From Dysosmobacter acutus (GTDB taxonomy: Bacteria > Bacillota > Clostridia > Oscillospirales > Oscillospiraceae): a stretch of 64,000 bases of DNA. The notes under the pieces are model-generated. The model worked only from the letters and a program-made list of their open reading frames with translations. It did not search any database and was not told the DNA's origin. This document shows positions 26,205 to 35,012 of the stretch, piece by piece (within the stretch, counting starts at the first letter, position 1; each line of letters begins with the position of its first letter). The position numbers and the translations under genes were made by a program. The stretch spans positions 2,170,001-2,234,000 of the forward strand of contig NZ_JAHLQN010000001.1 of NCBI RefSeq assembly GCF_018919205.1, written 5' to 3'.

Positions 26205-26487
26205 GGCGCCTCTCCCCTTTCAAGAAATCTCAGCGCGTCCCGCTGAAGACCGATCGGCCAGGGCAAAACCCACAGGGTCTGCCGCTAATATCATACCAGA
26301 CAGTGGCGCGGACCGCAACGCGGAAAGCCGCGCCCGCCGTCATAGCCCTCACATCAAATCAAGCAAGCGCATGTTCCGTTAAAATTCATAAAGTCTTTTC
26401 CATTACAATTGACTGTCTTTTCCAAGTTTGCTATACTGAATTATTCAGTCCGGATGGTCCGCATCCGTGCAGAGGGAGCGTGTAGTT
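26205..26487. other. Intergenic region upstream of proBA
   Basis: About 280 bp without a credible gene. Apart from the proBA promoter at 26409-26437 I see no repeat, leader structure or other signal. Confidence 0.5.
26409..26437 (+). promoter_or_regulatory. Promoter of proBA
   Basis: TTGACT (26409-26414), 17 bp, TATACT (26432-26437), about 50 bp upstream of the proB start. Confidence 0.75.
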
Positions 26488-27276
26488 ATGAGCCAAATCA
26501 GTGAGGCAAAGAGAATCGTCATTAAAATCGGTACCAGCACCCTGGCCTATGCCACGGGACGGATCAATATCCGCCGCTTTGAGCTGTTGTGTAAGGTGCT
26601 CTCCGACCTGAAAAACTCCGGTCGGGAGATCGTTCTGGTCTCTTCCGGCGCCGTGGGCGTCGGCGTGGCCAAGTTGGGCCTCCCGGAGCGGCCGCGGGAC
26701 ATACCGGGAAAACAGGCCGCTGCCGCTGTGGGACAGTGCGAGCTGATGTATCTTTACGACAAGCTGTTCCTTGAGAAAAACCACAAGGTGGCCCAAGTCC
26801 TTCTGACCCGGGACGGGTTCGAGCAGCCACAGCGCCGTCAGAACATGAAAAACACCTTTGACCGCCTGCTCAGCCTGGGCGCCATTCCCATTGTCAATGA
26901 AAATGACACGGTGGCCACAGAGGAACTGGAATTTGGCGACAACGACACCCTCTCCTCCATGGTGGCCGCCCTGACCGAAGCCGACGCCCTGATCATTCTC
27001 TCGGATATCGACGGGCTTTATGACTCTGATCCCCACAAAAATCCCGCCGCCAAGTTGATCCCCGTGGTGGATCGAATCGATTCCCACATAGAGGGAATCG
27101 CCGGGGGCTCTGTCTCCGGACTTGGCACCGGCGGCATGAGCACCAAAATTCAGGCCGCAAAAATCGCCGGGAAAGCCGGTGTCACTATGGCCATCATCAA
27201 CGGCTCGGACCCCAACCTTCTGTATGATCTATTGGATGGAAAATCCGTGGGCACTGTGTTTATAACCGGAAAGTGA
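26488..27276 (+). CDS. proB: Glutamate 5-kinase
   Basis: First enzyme of proline synthesis, phosphorylating glutamate to gamma-glutamyl phosphate. The 262 residues cover the amino-acid kinase domain (VIKIGTSTLAY; LVSSGAVGVGVAKLGL; IPIVNENDTV; FGDNDTLSSMVA). The C-terminal PUA domain of E. coli ProB is absent, as in some Firmicutes enzymes. The ATG at 26488 follows GGGAG by about ten bases. It is followed ten bases later by proA, so the two form an operon and probably a complex that channels the labile intermediate. Confidence 0.95.
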   Translation: MSQISEAKRIVIKIGTSTLAYATGRINIRRFELLCKVLSDLKNSGREIVLVSSGAVGVGVAKLGLPERPRDIPGKQAAAAVGQCELMYLYDKLFLEKNHKVAQVLLTRDGFEQPQRRQNMKNTFDRLLSLGAIPIVNENDTVATEELEFGDNDTLSSMVAALTEADALIILSDIDGLYDSDPHKNPAAKLIPVVDRIDSHIEGIAGGSVSGLGTGGMSTKIQAAKIAGKAGVTMAIINGSDPNLLYDLLDGKSVGTVFITGK

Positions 27277-27286
27277 GGGAATGCGA

Positions 27287-28531
27287 ATGGATCATCTGCA
27301 TGAACTGGCAGGCCGTGTAAAAGCGGCTGCAAAAGAACTGGCCCTCTACAGCGCGGAAACGAAAAACCGGGGCCTTTCCGCCATTGCCGACGCGCTGGAA
27401 TCCCGCAGAGAGGAAATTCTTGCCGCCAACGTCCGGGATGTGGCGGAGGCAGAGCAAAACGGCGTCCGCCCCACCATGGTGGACCGGCTGACGCTGACGG
27501 ACGAACGCATCGAATCCATGGCAAAGGGCGTTCGGGACGTGATGGCGCTGCCGGACCCTGTGGGCGAGGTGATGGAAACAGTACACCGTCCCAACGGCCT
27601 GAATATCCAAAAGGTTCGGGTTCCCTTGGGCGTAATCGGCATCATCTATGAGGCCCGGCCCAATGTCACCGTGGATTCCGCCGCGCTCTGCCTCAAATCC
27701 GGCAACGCCGCGTTTCTCCGGGGCGGCAAGGAGGCCTTCCGCTCCAATATGACGCTGATGTCCATTCTGCGTGACGCCCTGACCCAGGCGGGTCTGAACC
27801 CGGACTGCATGCTGCTGTTAGACGACACCTCCCACGAGGTGGCCCGGGAGATGATGCGGCTGCGGGGCTACATCGACGTCTTAATCCCCAGAGGCGGCGC
27901 GGGACTGATCCGCAGCGTGCTGGACAACGCCTCGTTGCCGGTCATCGAAACCGGCACGGGAAACTGCCACCTCTATGTGGACCAAAGCGCCGACCTTGCC
28001 ATGGCGGTGGAGCTGCTGTTCAACGGCAAGTGCTCCCGGCCGTCGGTCTGCAACGCCCTTGAGACCGTCCTTGTGCACAGAGATGTGGCTCAGGCCTTCC
28101 TGCCTGCCGCAAAGGCCAGGCTGGACGAGGCCAGTGTGGAGTGGCGGGGCTGCCCGCGCGCCTGCGCCATACTGCCCGGCATCCAGCCCGCCACAGAGCA
28201 GGATTACGCCGACGAATTCAATGACTACATCCTGGCGGCCCGGGTGGTGGAGAGCCTGGACCAGGCGCTATATCACATTGCCAGATACTCCACCCACCAC
28301 AGCGAATGCATCGTCACAGAGGATCCCGAGTCCGCCGGGCGCTTCAGCGCCGAAGTGGACGCGGCGGCTGTCTACGTCAACGCATCCACCCGCTTCACCG
28401 ACGGCAGCGAGTTCGGCCTGGGTGCGGAAATCGGTATCTCCACCCAAAAGATGCATGCCCGGGGGCCCATGGGGCTGCGGGAGCTGACCTCCTATAAATA
28501 TTTGATTCACGGAACCGGTCAGATTCGATAA
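27287..28531 (+). CDS. proA: Glutamate-5-semialdehyde dehydrogenase
   Basis: Second enzyme of proline synthesis, an NADPH-dependent reductase of gamma-glutamyl phosphate with an aldehyde dehydrogenase fold. The 414 residues include the nucleotide-binding and catalytic stretches (PLGVIGIIYEARPNVTVDS; CLKSGNAAFLRGG; VIETGTGNCHLYVD), FNGKCSRPSVCNALET around the catalytic cysteine, and the C-terminal GLGAEIGISTQKMHARGPMG. The ATG at 27287 is six bases after GAGGGA; an ATG at 27281 abuts that site and is less likely. Confidence 0.96.
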   Translation: MDHLHELAGRVKAAAKELALYSAETKNRGLSAIADALESRREEILAANVRDVAEAEQNGVRPTMVDRLTLTDERIESMAKGVRDVMALPDPVGEVMETVHRPNGLNIQKVRVPLGVIGIIYEARPNVTVDSAALCLKSGNAAFLRGGKEAFRSNMTLMSILRDALTQAGLNPDCMLLLDDTSHEVAREMMRLRGYIDVLIPRGGAGLIRSVLDNASLPVIETGTGNCHLYVDQSADLAMAVELLFNGKCSRPSVCNALETVLVHRDVAQAFLPAAKARLDEASVEWRGCPRACAILPGIQPATEQDYADEFNDYILAARVVESLDQALYHIARYSTHHSECIVTEDPESAGRFSAEVDAAAVYVNASTRFTDGSEFGLGAEIGISTQKMHARGPMGLRELTSYKYLIHGTGQIR

Positions 28532-28590
28532 ATATCCTTTGACATGCTGCAAAATTCGGAATAATATGTTACTTGAAGGAAGGTGCAGCA

Positions 28591-29397
28591 GTGAAAAAAG
28601 GATTTACCTTGATGGAGATGCTGATTGTCGTGGCAATCATCGCCGTTCTGGCGGCGATCGCGGTTCCGACGTTCGCCCATCGCATGGACACCACCCGTGA
28701 AGTGGCCTGTTCAGCCAACCGCAGGACGCTGCGCCAGGAGGTCACTCTGGCGCGGTTTCAAAACAGCGCTGTATCCCTAAAGGAGCTCAATGAGATGGTC
28801 ACGGACCGCGGTGTCACCTGCCCTGGCGGCGGCACTTATTCCGTAGAGCAGGCGGGTGATGCCTGCCTGGTGGTCTGCTCCAAGCACACCAAACAGGTGG
28901 ACGGCAGTTTACTGGTAGACCAGTTTGCCAAGGGCTTGCAGGCTGTGTTGGACGCCAACAGCGAGATGAGCAGCAAATGGACGGACAGTACTGCCAACAC
29001 CCGTGTGGATTCCGGTGGAAAGAACTGGGCTCCCACGGTAACCGGAGCCATGGACCGCTATCCCGACCTTGCCATACAGTCCTGGGTGATCTTGAACAAC
29101 AAGACAGGCTCCTCTCCCGCCGGAGTGGAATATGTCTGGTCCACCTATGACGTCAGCGCCGGAGCATATAAGCAGGTCCCGGCGATCTCCTACTCAGTTG
29201 ATACGGGCAAATACTCCGTGGCGATGAGCAATGTGGCGCTCTACAGCAGTACAGACGCCTCCGATGGCAGTCTGTATTCCTATTATGTTTTTGCGAATAA
29301 CGCGCAAAACAGTGGGTTCAACCATACCGGGGAAAAGAATTTAACTTACGAAGAGGCCCTTTCGCTCTATAATCAGCTGAGTCCGGTAAAAAAATAG
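28591..29397 (+). CDS. Type IV pilin-like (prepilin) protein
   Basis: A 268-residue protein starting with a class III signal: a short basic leader, then G before FTLMEMLIVVAIIAVLAAIA, so prepilin peptidase would cleave after Lys-Lys-Gly and methylate the new Phe. The rest is a Ser/Thr/Gly-rich soluble domain with two cysteines in the first half. The start codon is a GTG at 28591, ten bases after a GAAGGAAGG site. No pilus assembly ATPase, platform protein or peptidase is in this window, so it is an orphan; its role as pilin or pseudopilin is inferred from the N-terminus only. No terminator is obvious after it. Confidence 0.8.
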   Translation: MKKGFTLMEMLIVVAIIAVLAAIAVPTFAHRMDTTREVACSANRRTLRQEVTLARFQNSAVSLKELNEMVTDRGVTCPGGGTYSVEQAGDACLVVCSKHTKQVDGSLLVDQFAKGLQAVLDANSEMSSKWTDSTANTRVDSGGKNWAPTVTGAMDRYPDLAIQSWVILNNKTGSSPAGVEYVWSTYDVSAGAYKQVPAISYSVDTGKYSVAMSNVALYSSTDASDGSLYSYYVFANNAQNSGFNHTGEKNLTYEEALSLYNQLSPVKK

Positions 29398-29415
29398 GCC
29401 ACGAAAAAAATACCC

Positions 29416-29444
29416 TTGCAAAGCGCTTCCGGGTGTGGTAATAT
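29416..29444 (+). promoter_or_regulatory. Promoter of the tRNA-Pro gene
   Basis: TTGCAA (29416-29421), 17 bp, TAATAT (29439-29444), ending 11 bases before the tRNA. The spacer repeats the 11-mer TCCGGGTGTGG found at the start of the tRNA. Confidence 0.6.
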
Positions 29445-29455
29445 CATTTTTGCAT

Positions 29456-29532
29456 CCGGGTGTGGCGAAGTTTGGTATCGCGCTTGAATGGGGTTCAAGA
29501 GGCCGCTGGTTCGAATCCAGTCACTCGGACCA
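29456..29532 (+). tRNA. tRNA-Pro (anticodon GGG)
   Basis: 77 nt folding as a cloverleaf: acceptor CCGGGTG with CACTCGG, D stem GCGA/TCGC, anticodon stem CTTGA/TCAAG with loop ATGGGGT (anticodon GGG after T33), T arm GCTGG-TTCGAAT-CCAGT, discriminator A and encoded CCA. The AGTTTGGTA D-loop is typical of tRNA-Pro. Confidence 0.93.
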
Positions 29533-29535
29533 AAC

Positions 29536-29590
29536 AATGATAATCCGAACTATATGATTCAGGTGGGTCATATAGTTCGGGTTTATCATT
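29536..29590. repeat. Long imperfect inverted repeat just after the tRNA
   Basis: About 22 bases on each side (AATGATAATCCGAACTATAT, continuing two bases, with its near-complement) form a stem around a 10-base loop, four bases after the CCA. It may stop tRNA transcription, but no U-tract follows. It sits where elements integrate at tRNA 3' ends, though no attL/attR copy of the tRNA end is seen. Confidence 0.5.
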
Positions 29591-29613
29591 TCTATTGAGA
29601 ATGTACTATGATA

Positions 29614-29645
29614 AGCAAGGGCGGGAACATATTCCTGCCCTTGCT
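29614..29645. other. Hairpin upstream of the small membrane gene
   Basis: AGCAAGGGC and GCCCTTGCT pair, with an inner GGAA/TTCC stem. A related GCGGGA...TCCCGC hairpin follows the gene at 30030-30057. Purpose unknown. Confidence 0.35.
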
Positions 29646-29721
29646 CACTTGATATGCTTTATGCTATTATGTAATTATTGAAGATCCTCTTAATATAAAA
29701 GAGTTTGAAAGGAGGTTCCGA

Positions 29722-29946
29722 ATGAAAAAGAAAACTAAATATACGATTATTGTTTCCCTTGTTGCCCTTGTCTATTTCATCCAGCTTTATCGTGGCCTTT
29801 TTCCTGCTCCCATACCAGGCATGATTCAAACTGGTGCCAAAAGTGAACCTTTAGGTGCATACATAGCCGCCTTTCTTTCTGCGATTTTAACATGGGGTTT
29901 GCTTGAAGGATTATATGGGCTATTTGAAAAATTCAAGAAGAAATAA
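29722..29946 (+). CDS. Small two-helix membrane protein, unrecognised
   Basis: A 74-residue protein with two membrane helices (about 8-25 and 45-66) and lysine-rich ends (MKKKTKYTII at the start, FEKFKKK at the end). A near-consensus AAAGGAGG lies seven bases upstream. The gene and its surroundings (29540-30100) are clearly more A/T-rich than the rest of the window and lie just behind a tRNA gene, suggesting later acquisition. I recognise no family and do not assign a function. Confidence 0.55.
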   Translation: MKKKTKYTIIVSLVALVYFIQLYRGLFPAPIPGMIQTGAKSEPLGAYIAAFLSAILTWGLLEGLYGLFEKFKKK

Positions 29947-30029
29947 TTTAGTTTTCAATGTCAAATATATCACAGGAACACTTTATGGGTGTCTATATTT
30001 TTAACTTCATAATGTGTGTATAGAGTAAG

Positions 30030-30057
30030 GCGGGAGCATCGGTTAAGATGTTCCCGC
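30030..30057 (+). terminator. Hairpin after the small membrane gene, possible terminator
   Basis: GCGGGAGCATC and GATGTTCCCGC pair (one G-T) around a 6-base loop. The tail is T-rich but interrupted. Confidence 0.4.
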
Positions 30058-30139
30058 ATTGTCGCTTATTCGTTCTTCATAATTGTTGGCGGTCAGCTCA
30101 ATGTCAAAGTTTCCATCCGCTCCCAAACGCCTTTCAGGT

Positions 30140-30185
30140 GAAAAAGAACAAGCCCGAAAGATGGATCGACCACTCTTCCGGGCTT
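30140..30185 (-). terminator. Intrinsic terminator of the lactate permease gene
   Basis: AAGCCCG with CGGGCTT plus an inner AAG/CTT pairing; on the minus strand a run of five U residues follows. It lies directly after the permease stop. Confidence 0.6.
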
Positions 30186-30199
30186 ATCATTCATTTCTA

Positions 30200-31813
30200 T
30201 CACAGATTTCCAAACGGGAACCCGCATTTCCCAAAAACAAGAATCACCAGCCCGTCGATCAACGCCATGGACAGGGCCACCGGGAGCACCTTTCGGATGA
30301 TCTTTCCCTCCTGGCCGGAAAGGCCCGTGGTGGAGGTTCCAAGGATGACATTTCCCGGGGCAAACGCAGTGCCGATCACACCGCCAGCCGTCTGCGCCCC
30401 CATGAGCAGGGACGCATTCAGGCCAAGGAACTCAGCCATCTGCGTCTGAAAGCTGCCAAAGAGGATATTGGAAGACATATTGCTGCTTGTCACAAAACTT
30501 CCCACCATTCCAACCAGAGACGCCACAAAGAGATAGCTGGAGCCCAAGATCTGCGCGATTCCCCGGGAGAGCACATAAATCTGCCCACTGGAGCTCATGA
30601 TCCTCGAGAGGACCAGCAGTGAGAGAATCGCGACAGAGGACGAGGCAGCCTTTTGAACGGTGCGCTTCCAGATCGAGCGCAGGCTCTTTCGCGTGATCAC
30701 GCCGATTTTTCCATAGTAGAGACACCCGATTACCACCGAGAGCATAAGGAATGTACCCGCGAAGGTCAGCGGCGTCAGAGGGGAGAAGCAGGCCTCTGCC
30801 GGCGTTTCATACCCATATCCCGTAACGCTTGCCGGAAATGGGAAACCCACTCTCCACTGCTTCAGCAGCTGGTTGAGGGGAGAAATGAGCAGGCAGGTAA
30901 TGGCCAGCACCGTCAAAATGATATAGGGAAACAGAGCCTGAACAAAGGAGATGGGTTTCCCCTCTGTGCTCTGTTCGGGAACGGACGTCATGATGCCGCT
31001 CTCTATCTCCCACTTGCGGTGATATTTCGGCGTTCTGCAGGCTGCTATTGCCACAAGCATCGAGATGCAGGCGGGAAGGAAGCAGGAGATGGTGGAATTG
31101 ATCTGGGAAAAGAGAAGCTGGCCTCCGCCCTGTACCACGCTGATCAAAAGGATCACCGGGAAGCCCTCCTTAACGGCGGCCCATTTCCCATAAAACCAGG
31201 CCAGCAGCAGCCCGGCAACAAAATTGTACAGCCAGATCAAAATGCATGCAATAAAAGCGGCCATAGCCGCAGTGTCCTCCGAAACATTTACCTGGGTCAG
31301 CAGCGCCTGCCAAGCGATCGCCAGCGTTCCAAACGTTCCGCCCCAGGAATGGCACAGCAGGACGATGACAACGGACCACAGCGGGGCAACTCCAATGCTG
31401 ACCAGCAGCGGGGCTCCGACCGCCACCGCAACGCCAAATCCTGTGATTCCCTGCAGAAAGCTTGGAAATATCCAGCCCAGCAGGATAATCTGCATCAGTT
31501 TATGGGCTGTAAAGTGGTCCAGGCTCCTGCGTAACACCTGAAACGCGTGGACCTGGTTGGACATCTCATACAGCAGCAGCGCGGGCCACACCACCAAAAG
31601 AATGCTGACGGCGCTCCATATACCTTTGCCGCTTTCGACCACAACAGCCGAAAGGTTCATCCGGAAAAAAACTATTGCCGATACGATCGTAATGCACAGG
31701 GTAATTGGAGCAGCCTTTGATGCGGGCCAATTGCGTGCCACCATGACGCCAATCAGGAAGACAATTGGGAAGGCCGATAGAATCCACAATGGAATTGATA
31801 AAGATATTGTCAT
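30200..31813 (-). CDS. lctP: L-lactate permease family transporter
   Basis: A polytopic 537-residue transporter of the LctP/GlcA family, which moves lactate or glycolate with protons. Family stretches are visible: FLQGITGFGVAVAVGAPLL, LCHSWGGTFGTLAIAWQALL and, near the C-terminus, MGAQTAGGVIGTAFAPGNVI. AGGAG precedes the ATG at 31813. It is last on the strand behind the amidase gene, but a terminator-like hairpin (31861-31900) separates them, so it may be expressed by read-through or from its own promoter. Whether lactate is the substrate here is not shown; the neighbours suggest uptake of a carboxylic acid released from an amide. Confidence 0.9.
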   Translation of the reverse strand: MTISLSIPLWILSAFPIVFLIGVMVARNWPASKAAPITLCITIVSAIVFFRMNLSAVVVESGKGIWSAVSILLVVWPALLLYEMSNQVHAFQVLRRSLDHFTAHKLMQIILLGWIFPSFLQGITGFGVAVAVGAPLLVSIGVAPLWSVVIVLLCHSWGGTFGTLAIAWQALLTQVNVSEDTAAMAAFIACILIWLYNFVAGLLLAWFYGKWAAVKEGFPVILLISVVQGGGQLLFSQINSTISCFLPACISMLVAIAACRTPKYHRKWEIESGIMTSVPEQSTEGKPISFVQALFPYIILTVLAITCLLISPLNQLLKQWRVGFPFPASVTGYGYETPAEACFSPLTPLTFAGTFLMLSVVIGCLYYGKIGVITRKSLRSIWKRTVQKAASSSVAILSLLVLSRIMSSSGQIYVLSRGIAQILGSSYLFVASLVGMVGSFVTSSNMSSNILFGSFQTQMAEFLGLNASLLMGAQTAGGVIGTAFAPGNVILGTSTTGLSGQEGKIIRKVLPVALSMALIDGLVILVFGKCGFPFGNL

Positions 31814-31860
31814 TGTACGCTGCTCCTGTGTCAGATTTTGTGCGTAAACTTAAAAAATGT

Positions 31861-31900
31861 GGGGCTGATTAAAAAGATATCTACTTCTTAATCAGCCCCA
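31861..31900 (-). terminator. Terminator or attenuator between amidase and lactate permease genes
   Basis: GGGGCTGATTAA and TTAATCAGCCCC form a perfect 12-bp stem. On the minus strand it is followed by ACATTTTTTAAG, a six-U run. It lies only 48 bp upstream of the permease start, so permease expression must pass it or start inside a very short space. Confidence 0.7.
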
Positions 31901-31961
31901 TGCGTTGCTCAGATTCCCAGGATCGCTGAATTCCGGACCATGCGGAATGTGGAACAGTTGA

Positions 31962-33248
31962 TCACGGCTTATTATACTGTGCCAGCACCAACTTGAGCAG
32001 TCCCATTTTCTCCAGCGTCTCTTCCTCTAACATCATAGTGAGATAGACCAGTCCGCTGGTCCTTCCAATTCCGATTTCGCCGCCAACTGTAGCCCGGTTC
32101 ATCAGTTCTCCTCTGGGGAGTCCCGTGAGTTTTTGGGCCCGGTCAAGGGCATTGTCCATTCCTTCATTCATATTTGTCCCGGAACCGACAAACTGAATGG
32201 GGTAACTGCGGACCGACAAACTCTTCCCATAGGGGGCAAGCAGCTTGTTCGCCCGCTCATACTCCTCTTTGGAGAACGGGACAAACCGGCTGTCTATCTC
32301 GGAAACGGAGGGAATCAGAACAGGTCCCTCCATATTCAAATTTTTGATCAGCGCCACGCGAACGCTCACCCGGGCGGAGATGTCAAGCGTATGGCCGGCA
32401 ATCTCGCCGTCCCCCTGCGTAAAATGCACATCTCCAACGTATACGCCCGCTCCCGGCACAAGGACCGGGCTGATGACGACGCACCCCTCCCCCACAGACT
32501 TGATGTCCATGTGGGCGTCGGTGATCTGCTCCTTGCCCACAGGCTCAAAAAGATCAGTATTTCCAACGGAGAGATAGCAGTCCCCCGCGTTCTTGGAGGC
32601 GGGAATCCGGCCCGACGGGGAGCAGCCGATATTTCCCACCATCGGACGGGAACGGACTACCAAACCGGAAAAATCAGCCCTGCCAAGGATGGTGGCCAGA
32701 TGCTGCTTTGCGCCTTTGGGCAGATAGAGCTTTCCCTCCAGGGTGTCCTGCGCGATCTGCTGGGCCGTTTCTCCATCCACCACGACCGCCAGACCGCTCT
32801 CATCATCGCAGACGACGGTGTACCCGTTCTCAAAGGTCTGGGGCAGGATGGGTTTGCCGCATTTTTTACAGCGGACGGCCTCTTCTCCCGTGCCGCTCAG
32901 CTCCGTCTCCGGATTGCTGATGTGACAGAAGGGGCAAATTGCCTTGACAGACGGGTCCTTGTCGAAAAAGCCCGGGTTTACGCGTCCGGTACCGGAGGAG
33001 GTCGCAGAGGAAAGCACCTCCACCTTTTCAATGGTGAGGGCCACCGCGTCTCCGGGTTCGGCGCCATTGACCCATACCGGGCCTGTAATCTCATGGCCTC
33101 CCGAAACGCTGGGCGTGATCATCGGCCCCCAGCAGCCCGGAGCCGTTTCAAGAACAAGGAGGTCTCCGTCGGAGACACAGACCTCTTTCCCTATGCCCTC
33201 TCCGATGATGCTTGTGATCTGGTCCGCGGTACAAATATGATTTGCCAT
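31962..33248 (-). CDS. Acetamidase/formamidase family amidohydrolase with zinc-ribbon insertion
   Basis: A 428-residue member of the FmdA/AmdA family, which hydrolyses short amides to the acid and ammonia. Family stretches include GCWGPMITPSVSGGHEITGP, VHFTQGDGEIAGHT and FVGSGTNMNEGMDNALDRA. Between about residues 107 and 139 is an insertion with two CxxC knuckles (CPFCHISNPE and CKKCGKPI), a likely zinc ribbon that I do not recall in the characterised enzymes. It lies 28 bp downstream of a sodium symporter gene in the same operon. The amide substrate is unknown; context suggests the product of the M20 enzyme or of an imported compound. Confidence 0.85.
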   Translation of the reverse strand: MANHICTADQITSIIGEGIGKEVCVSDGDLLVLETAPGCWGPMITPSVSGGHEITGPVWVNGAEPGDAVALTIEKVEVLSSATSSGTGRVNPGFFDKDPSVKAICPFCHISNPETELSGTGEEAVRCKKCGKPILPQTFENGYTVVCDDESGLAVVVDGETAQQIAQDTLEGKLYLPKGAKQHLATILGRADFSGLVVRSRPMVGNIGCSPSGRIPASKNAGDCYLSVGNTDLFEPVGKEQITDAHMDIKSVGEGCVVISPVLVPGAGVYVGDVHFTQGDGEIAGHTLDISARVSVRVALIKNLNMEGPVLIPSVSEIDSRFVPFSKEEYERANKLLAPYGKSLSVRSYPIQFVGSGTNMNEGMDNALDRAQKLTGLPRGELMNRATVGGEIGIGRTSGLVYLTMMLEEETLEKMGLLKLVLAQYNKP

Positions 33249-33276
33249 AGAGTCCCCCTATCTGACGGTTGACTTT

Positions 33277-34746
33277 TTATCTGAAAATTGCTTCCACCAA
33301 TTCAGGATTGGTTACCTTTGTTGCCTTGCTGACCACAACGATGACGATTGCGGACACCAGCATGCCCCAGATCAGGGGGTTAAAGCCCAGCAGGTTGGTG
33401 GTGATCGGCAGCGCATAGAGGCCGATCAGGGTGAGGAAGCCGGAGATCATACCCGCAGTGGCCGCGGCGGAGGTTGTCTTTTTCCAGAAGAAGCCGAAGA
33501 TAATCGGCATGGTGAAGGATGCCGCGTAGCCATTGACGGCAAACATGACGATATCCTGCAAAAAGGCGGGCGGATTAAGAGACAGGAACATGACGACCAT
33601 GGCGATGACCAGCGTCACGATATAGGTAGTGGCCTTCAGGCTCTTGTCGGTCAGGGGTTTTGTGGAGCTGCGCTGATAGATGTCCTTGATGATGGCGCTG
33701 GACACGGTGAGGATCAGACCGGAAACCGTGGACATCACCGCGGCAAAGGGCGCGCACATCAAAATGCCGGCCAAATACTTTCCGCAGTAAGTGAGGACGA
33801 TCGTCGGGAAAATCTGATCCGGCACTTCCAGGGAGGGGATCAGGGCGCGGGCGGCCTGAGCGCTGAGGAACAGGGAGAAGAACCACACCATGCAGATCAT
33901 GCTGATCAGAGCGCCGGCGCGCTTCAGGGACTTGGTATCCTTCACGGTGAAGATTCTGGTCACAACGTGGGGCTGCGCCATCACGGCAACGCCAAGGGTG
34001 AAGAAGGTGGAGAAGCCGGTGGCCAGGGGCAGGTAGTTGTTGGGTCCCGGAGGCGTCAGCAGGGCCGGATCAATGGCCATCTGAGCGGAGGTGATCGCCG
34101 AAATGCCGCCGGCCTTGCTGATCATAATACCGCAGATCAGGACCGAGCCGCCCAGCATAATAATGCCCTGTACCAATGCGTTGTACGCAACACCGCGGAT
34201 GCCTCCGACGACGGTGTAGATCGCGGTTACCACCGCAAAGAGGAGAATTGCCATGGTGTAGTCAAACCCAAAGAAGGTTTCGATGATCCGGGCCGCGGCG
34301 GTATACTGGGAAACCATGTACGCAACGCCGAACACAATGATGGAGCAGGCGGCGATGATGCCCATCCAGCGGCTGCCGAACCGCTCCGCAAAGAGGTCGG
34401 GCAGTGTCACGCAGCCGTTGTCAGAGGCAAAGCGGGCAATGCGTCTGCCGATCATCAGCATGCCGCAGATGCCAAGGATTGCCGCGCCGGCCTGCCAGAG
34501 GATGGTGCACCAGCCATAGGAATAGTACACAGACGGTGTGCCGATAAACGTACCGCCGCTGGTCCAGGATGTGGCCCAGAGGAATGCAACCACCCAGGGA
34601 CCAAAGGAGCGGCCGGCCACATAGTACTCATTCTGGAAGTTTTTGCTGTTTTTCCGCTTGTAATACGCATATACGGAGATGAAAATCAAAACTGCAAAAT
34701 AGGCAAAGAACAATACTTTTGTAATCGGAGCAACTTCGATCTGCAT
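33277..34746 (-). CDS. Sodium:solute symporter (SSS family, PanF/PutP-like)
   Basis: A 489-residue membrane protein with about 13 helices and the SSS pattern: the N-terminal YYVAGRSFGPWVVAFLWATSW, GGIRGVAYNALVQGIIM in the sodium-site region, and the later AVMSTVSGLILTVSSAIIKD, where Ser residues line the second sodium site. Its start overlaps the stop of a small DUF997 gene by one base (TAATG), as expected for the YhdT-PanF pair. It should import an organic solute with sodium. The solute (pantothenate, proline or an acyl amino acid) cannot be told from sequence. Confidence 0.9.
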   Translation of the reverse strand: MQIEVAPITKVLFFAYFAVLIFISVYAYYKRKNSKNFQNEYYVAGRSFGPWVVAFLWATSWTSGGTFIGTPSVYYSYGWCTILWQAGAAILGICGMLMIGRRIARFASDNGCVTLPDLFAERFGSRWMGIIAACSIIVFGVAYMVSQYTAAARIIETFFGFDYTMAILLFAVVTAIYTVVGGIRGVAYNALVQGIIMLGGSVLICGIMISKAGGISAITSAQMAIDPALLTPPGPNNYLPLATGFSTFFTLGVAVMAQPHVVTRIFTVKDTKSLKRAGALISMICMVWFFSLFLSAQAARALIPSLEVPDQIFPTIVLTYCGKYLAGILMCAPFAAVMSTVSGLILTVSSAIIKDIYQRSSTKPLTDKSLKATTYIVTLVIAMVVMFLSLNPPAFLQDIVMFAVNGYAASFTMPIIFGFFWKKTTSAAATAGMISGFLTLIGLYALPITTNLLGFNPLIWGMLVSAIVIVVVSKATKVTNPELVEAIFR

Positions 34747-35012
34747 TATTCCACATCTCCTTTCATGACCTTAAAGCCATAAATGGCGGTAAGGATGACC
34801 ATCAGGATCCACGGAATGAACACGCCAAAGACCGCCCATGCGGGGAAGCCGGCGATAAATGCCACCTCTCCCCCCTGGCTGTAGCCAAGGATCCAGCAAA
34901 TGAGACAGCTCAACAGGATGTAGACGCTTGCGGCAATTGCACAGAACTTGAACTCCTTGAAGCACACTGCATAAAATCCGGGTTTCTGGTTGTTCTTGTT
35001 TTCCTTTTCCAT
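34746..35012 (-). CDS. DUF997 (YhdT-like) small membrane protein
   Basis: An 88-residue protein with two membrane helices (about 22-42 and 50-78), starting MEKENKNNQKPGFYAVCFKE and ending just at the symporter start. DUF997 proteins are encoded immediately ahead of PanF-type sodium symporters and are thought to be accessory subunits. The ATG at 35012 follows AGGGAGAG; the frame is open further upstream without a site. Confidence 0.8.
   Translation of the reverse strand: MEKENKNNQKPGFYAVCFKEFKFCAIAASVYILLSCLICWILGYSQGGEVAFIAGFPAWAVFGVFIPWILMVILTAIYGFKVMKGDVE

Noticed and set aside
29428..29465. Repeated 11-mer TCCGGGTGTGG before and at the tRNA-Pro start as an integration-site duplication
   Set aside because: It lies in the promoter spacer at the 5' end, whereas integration sites normally copy the 3' end; too short to rely on.
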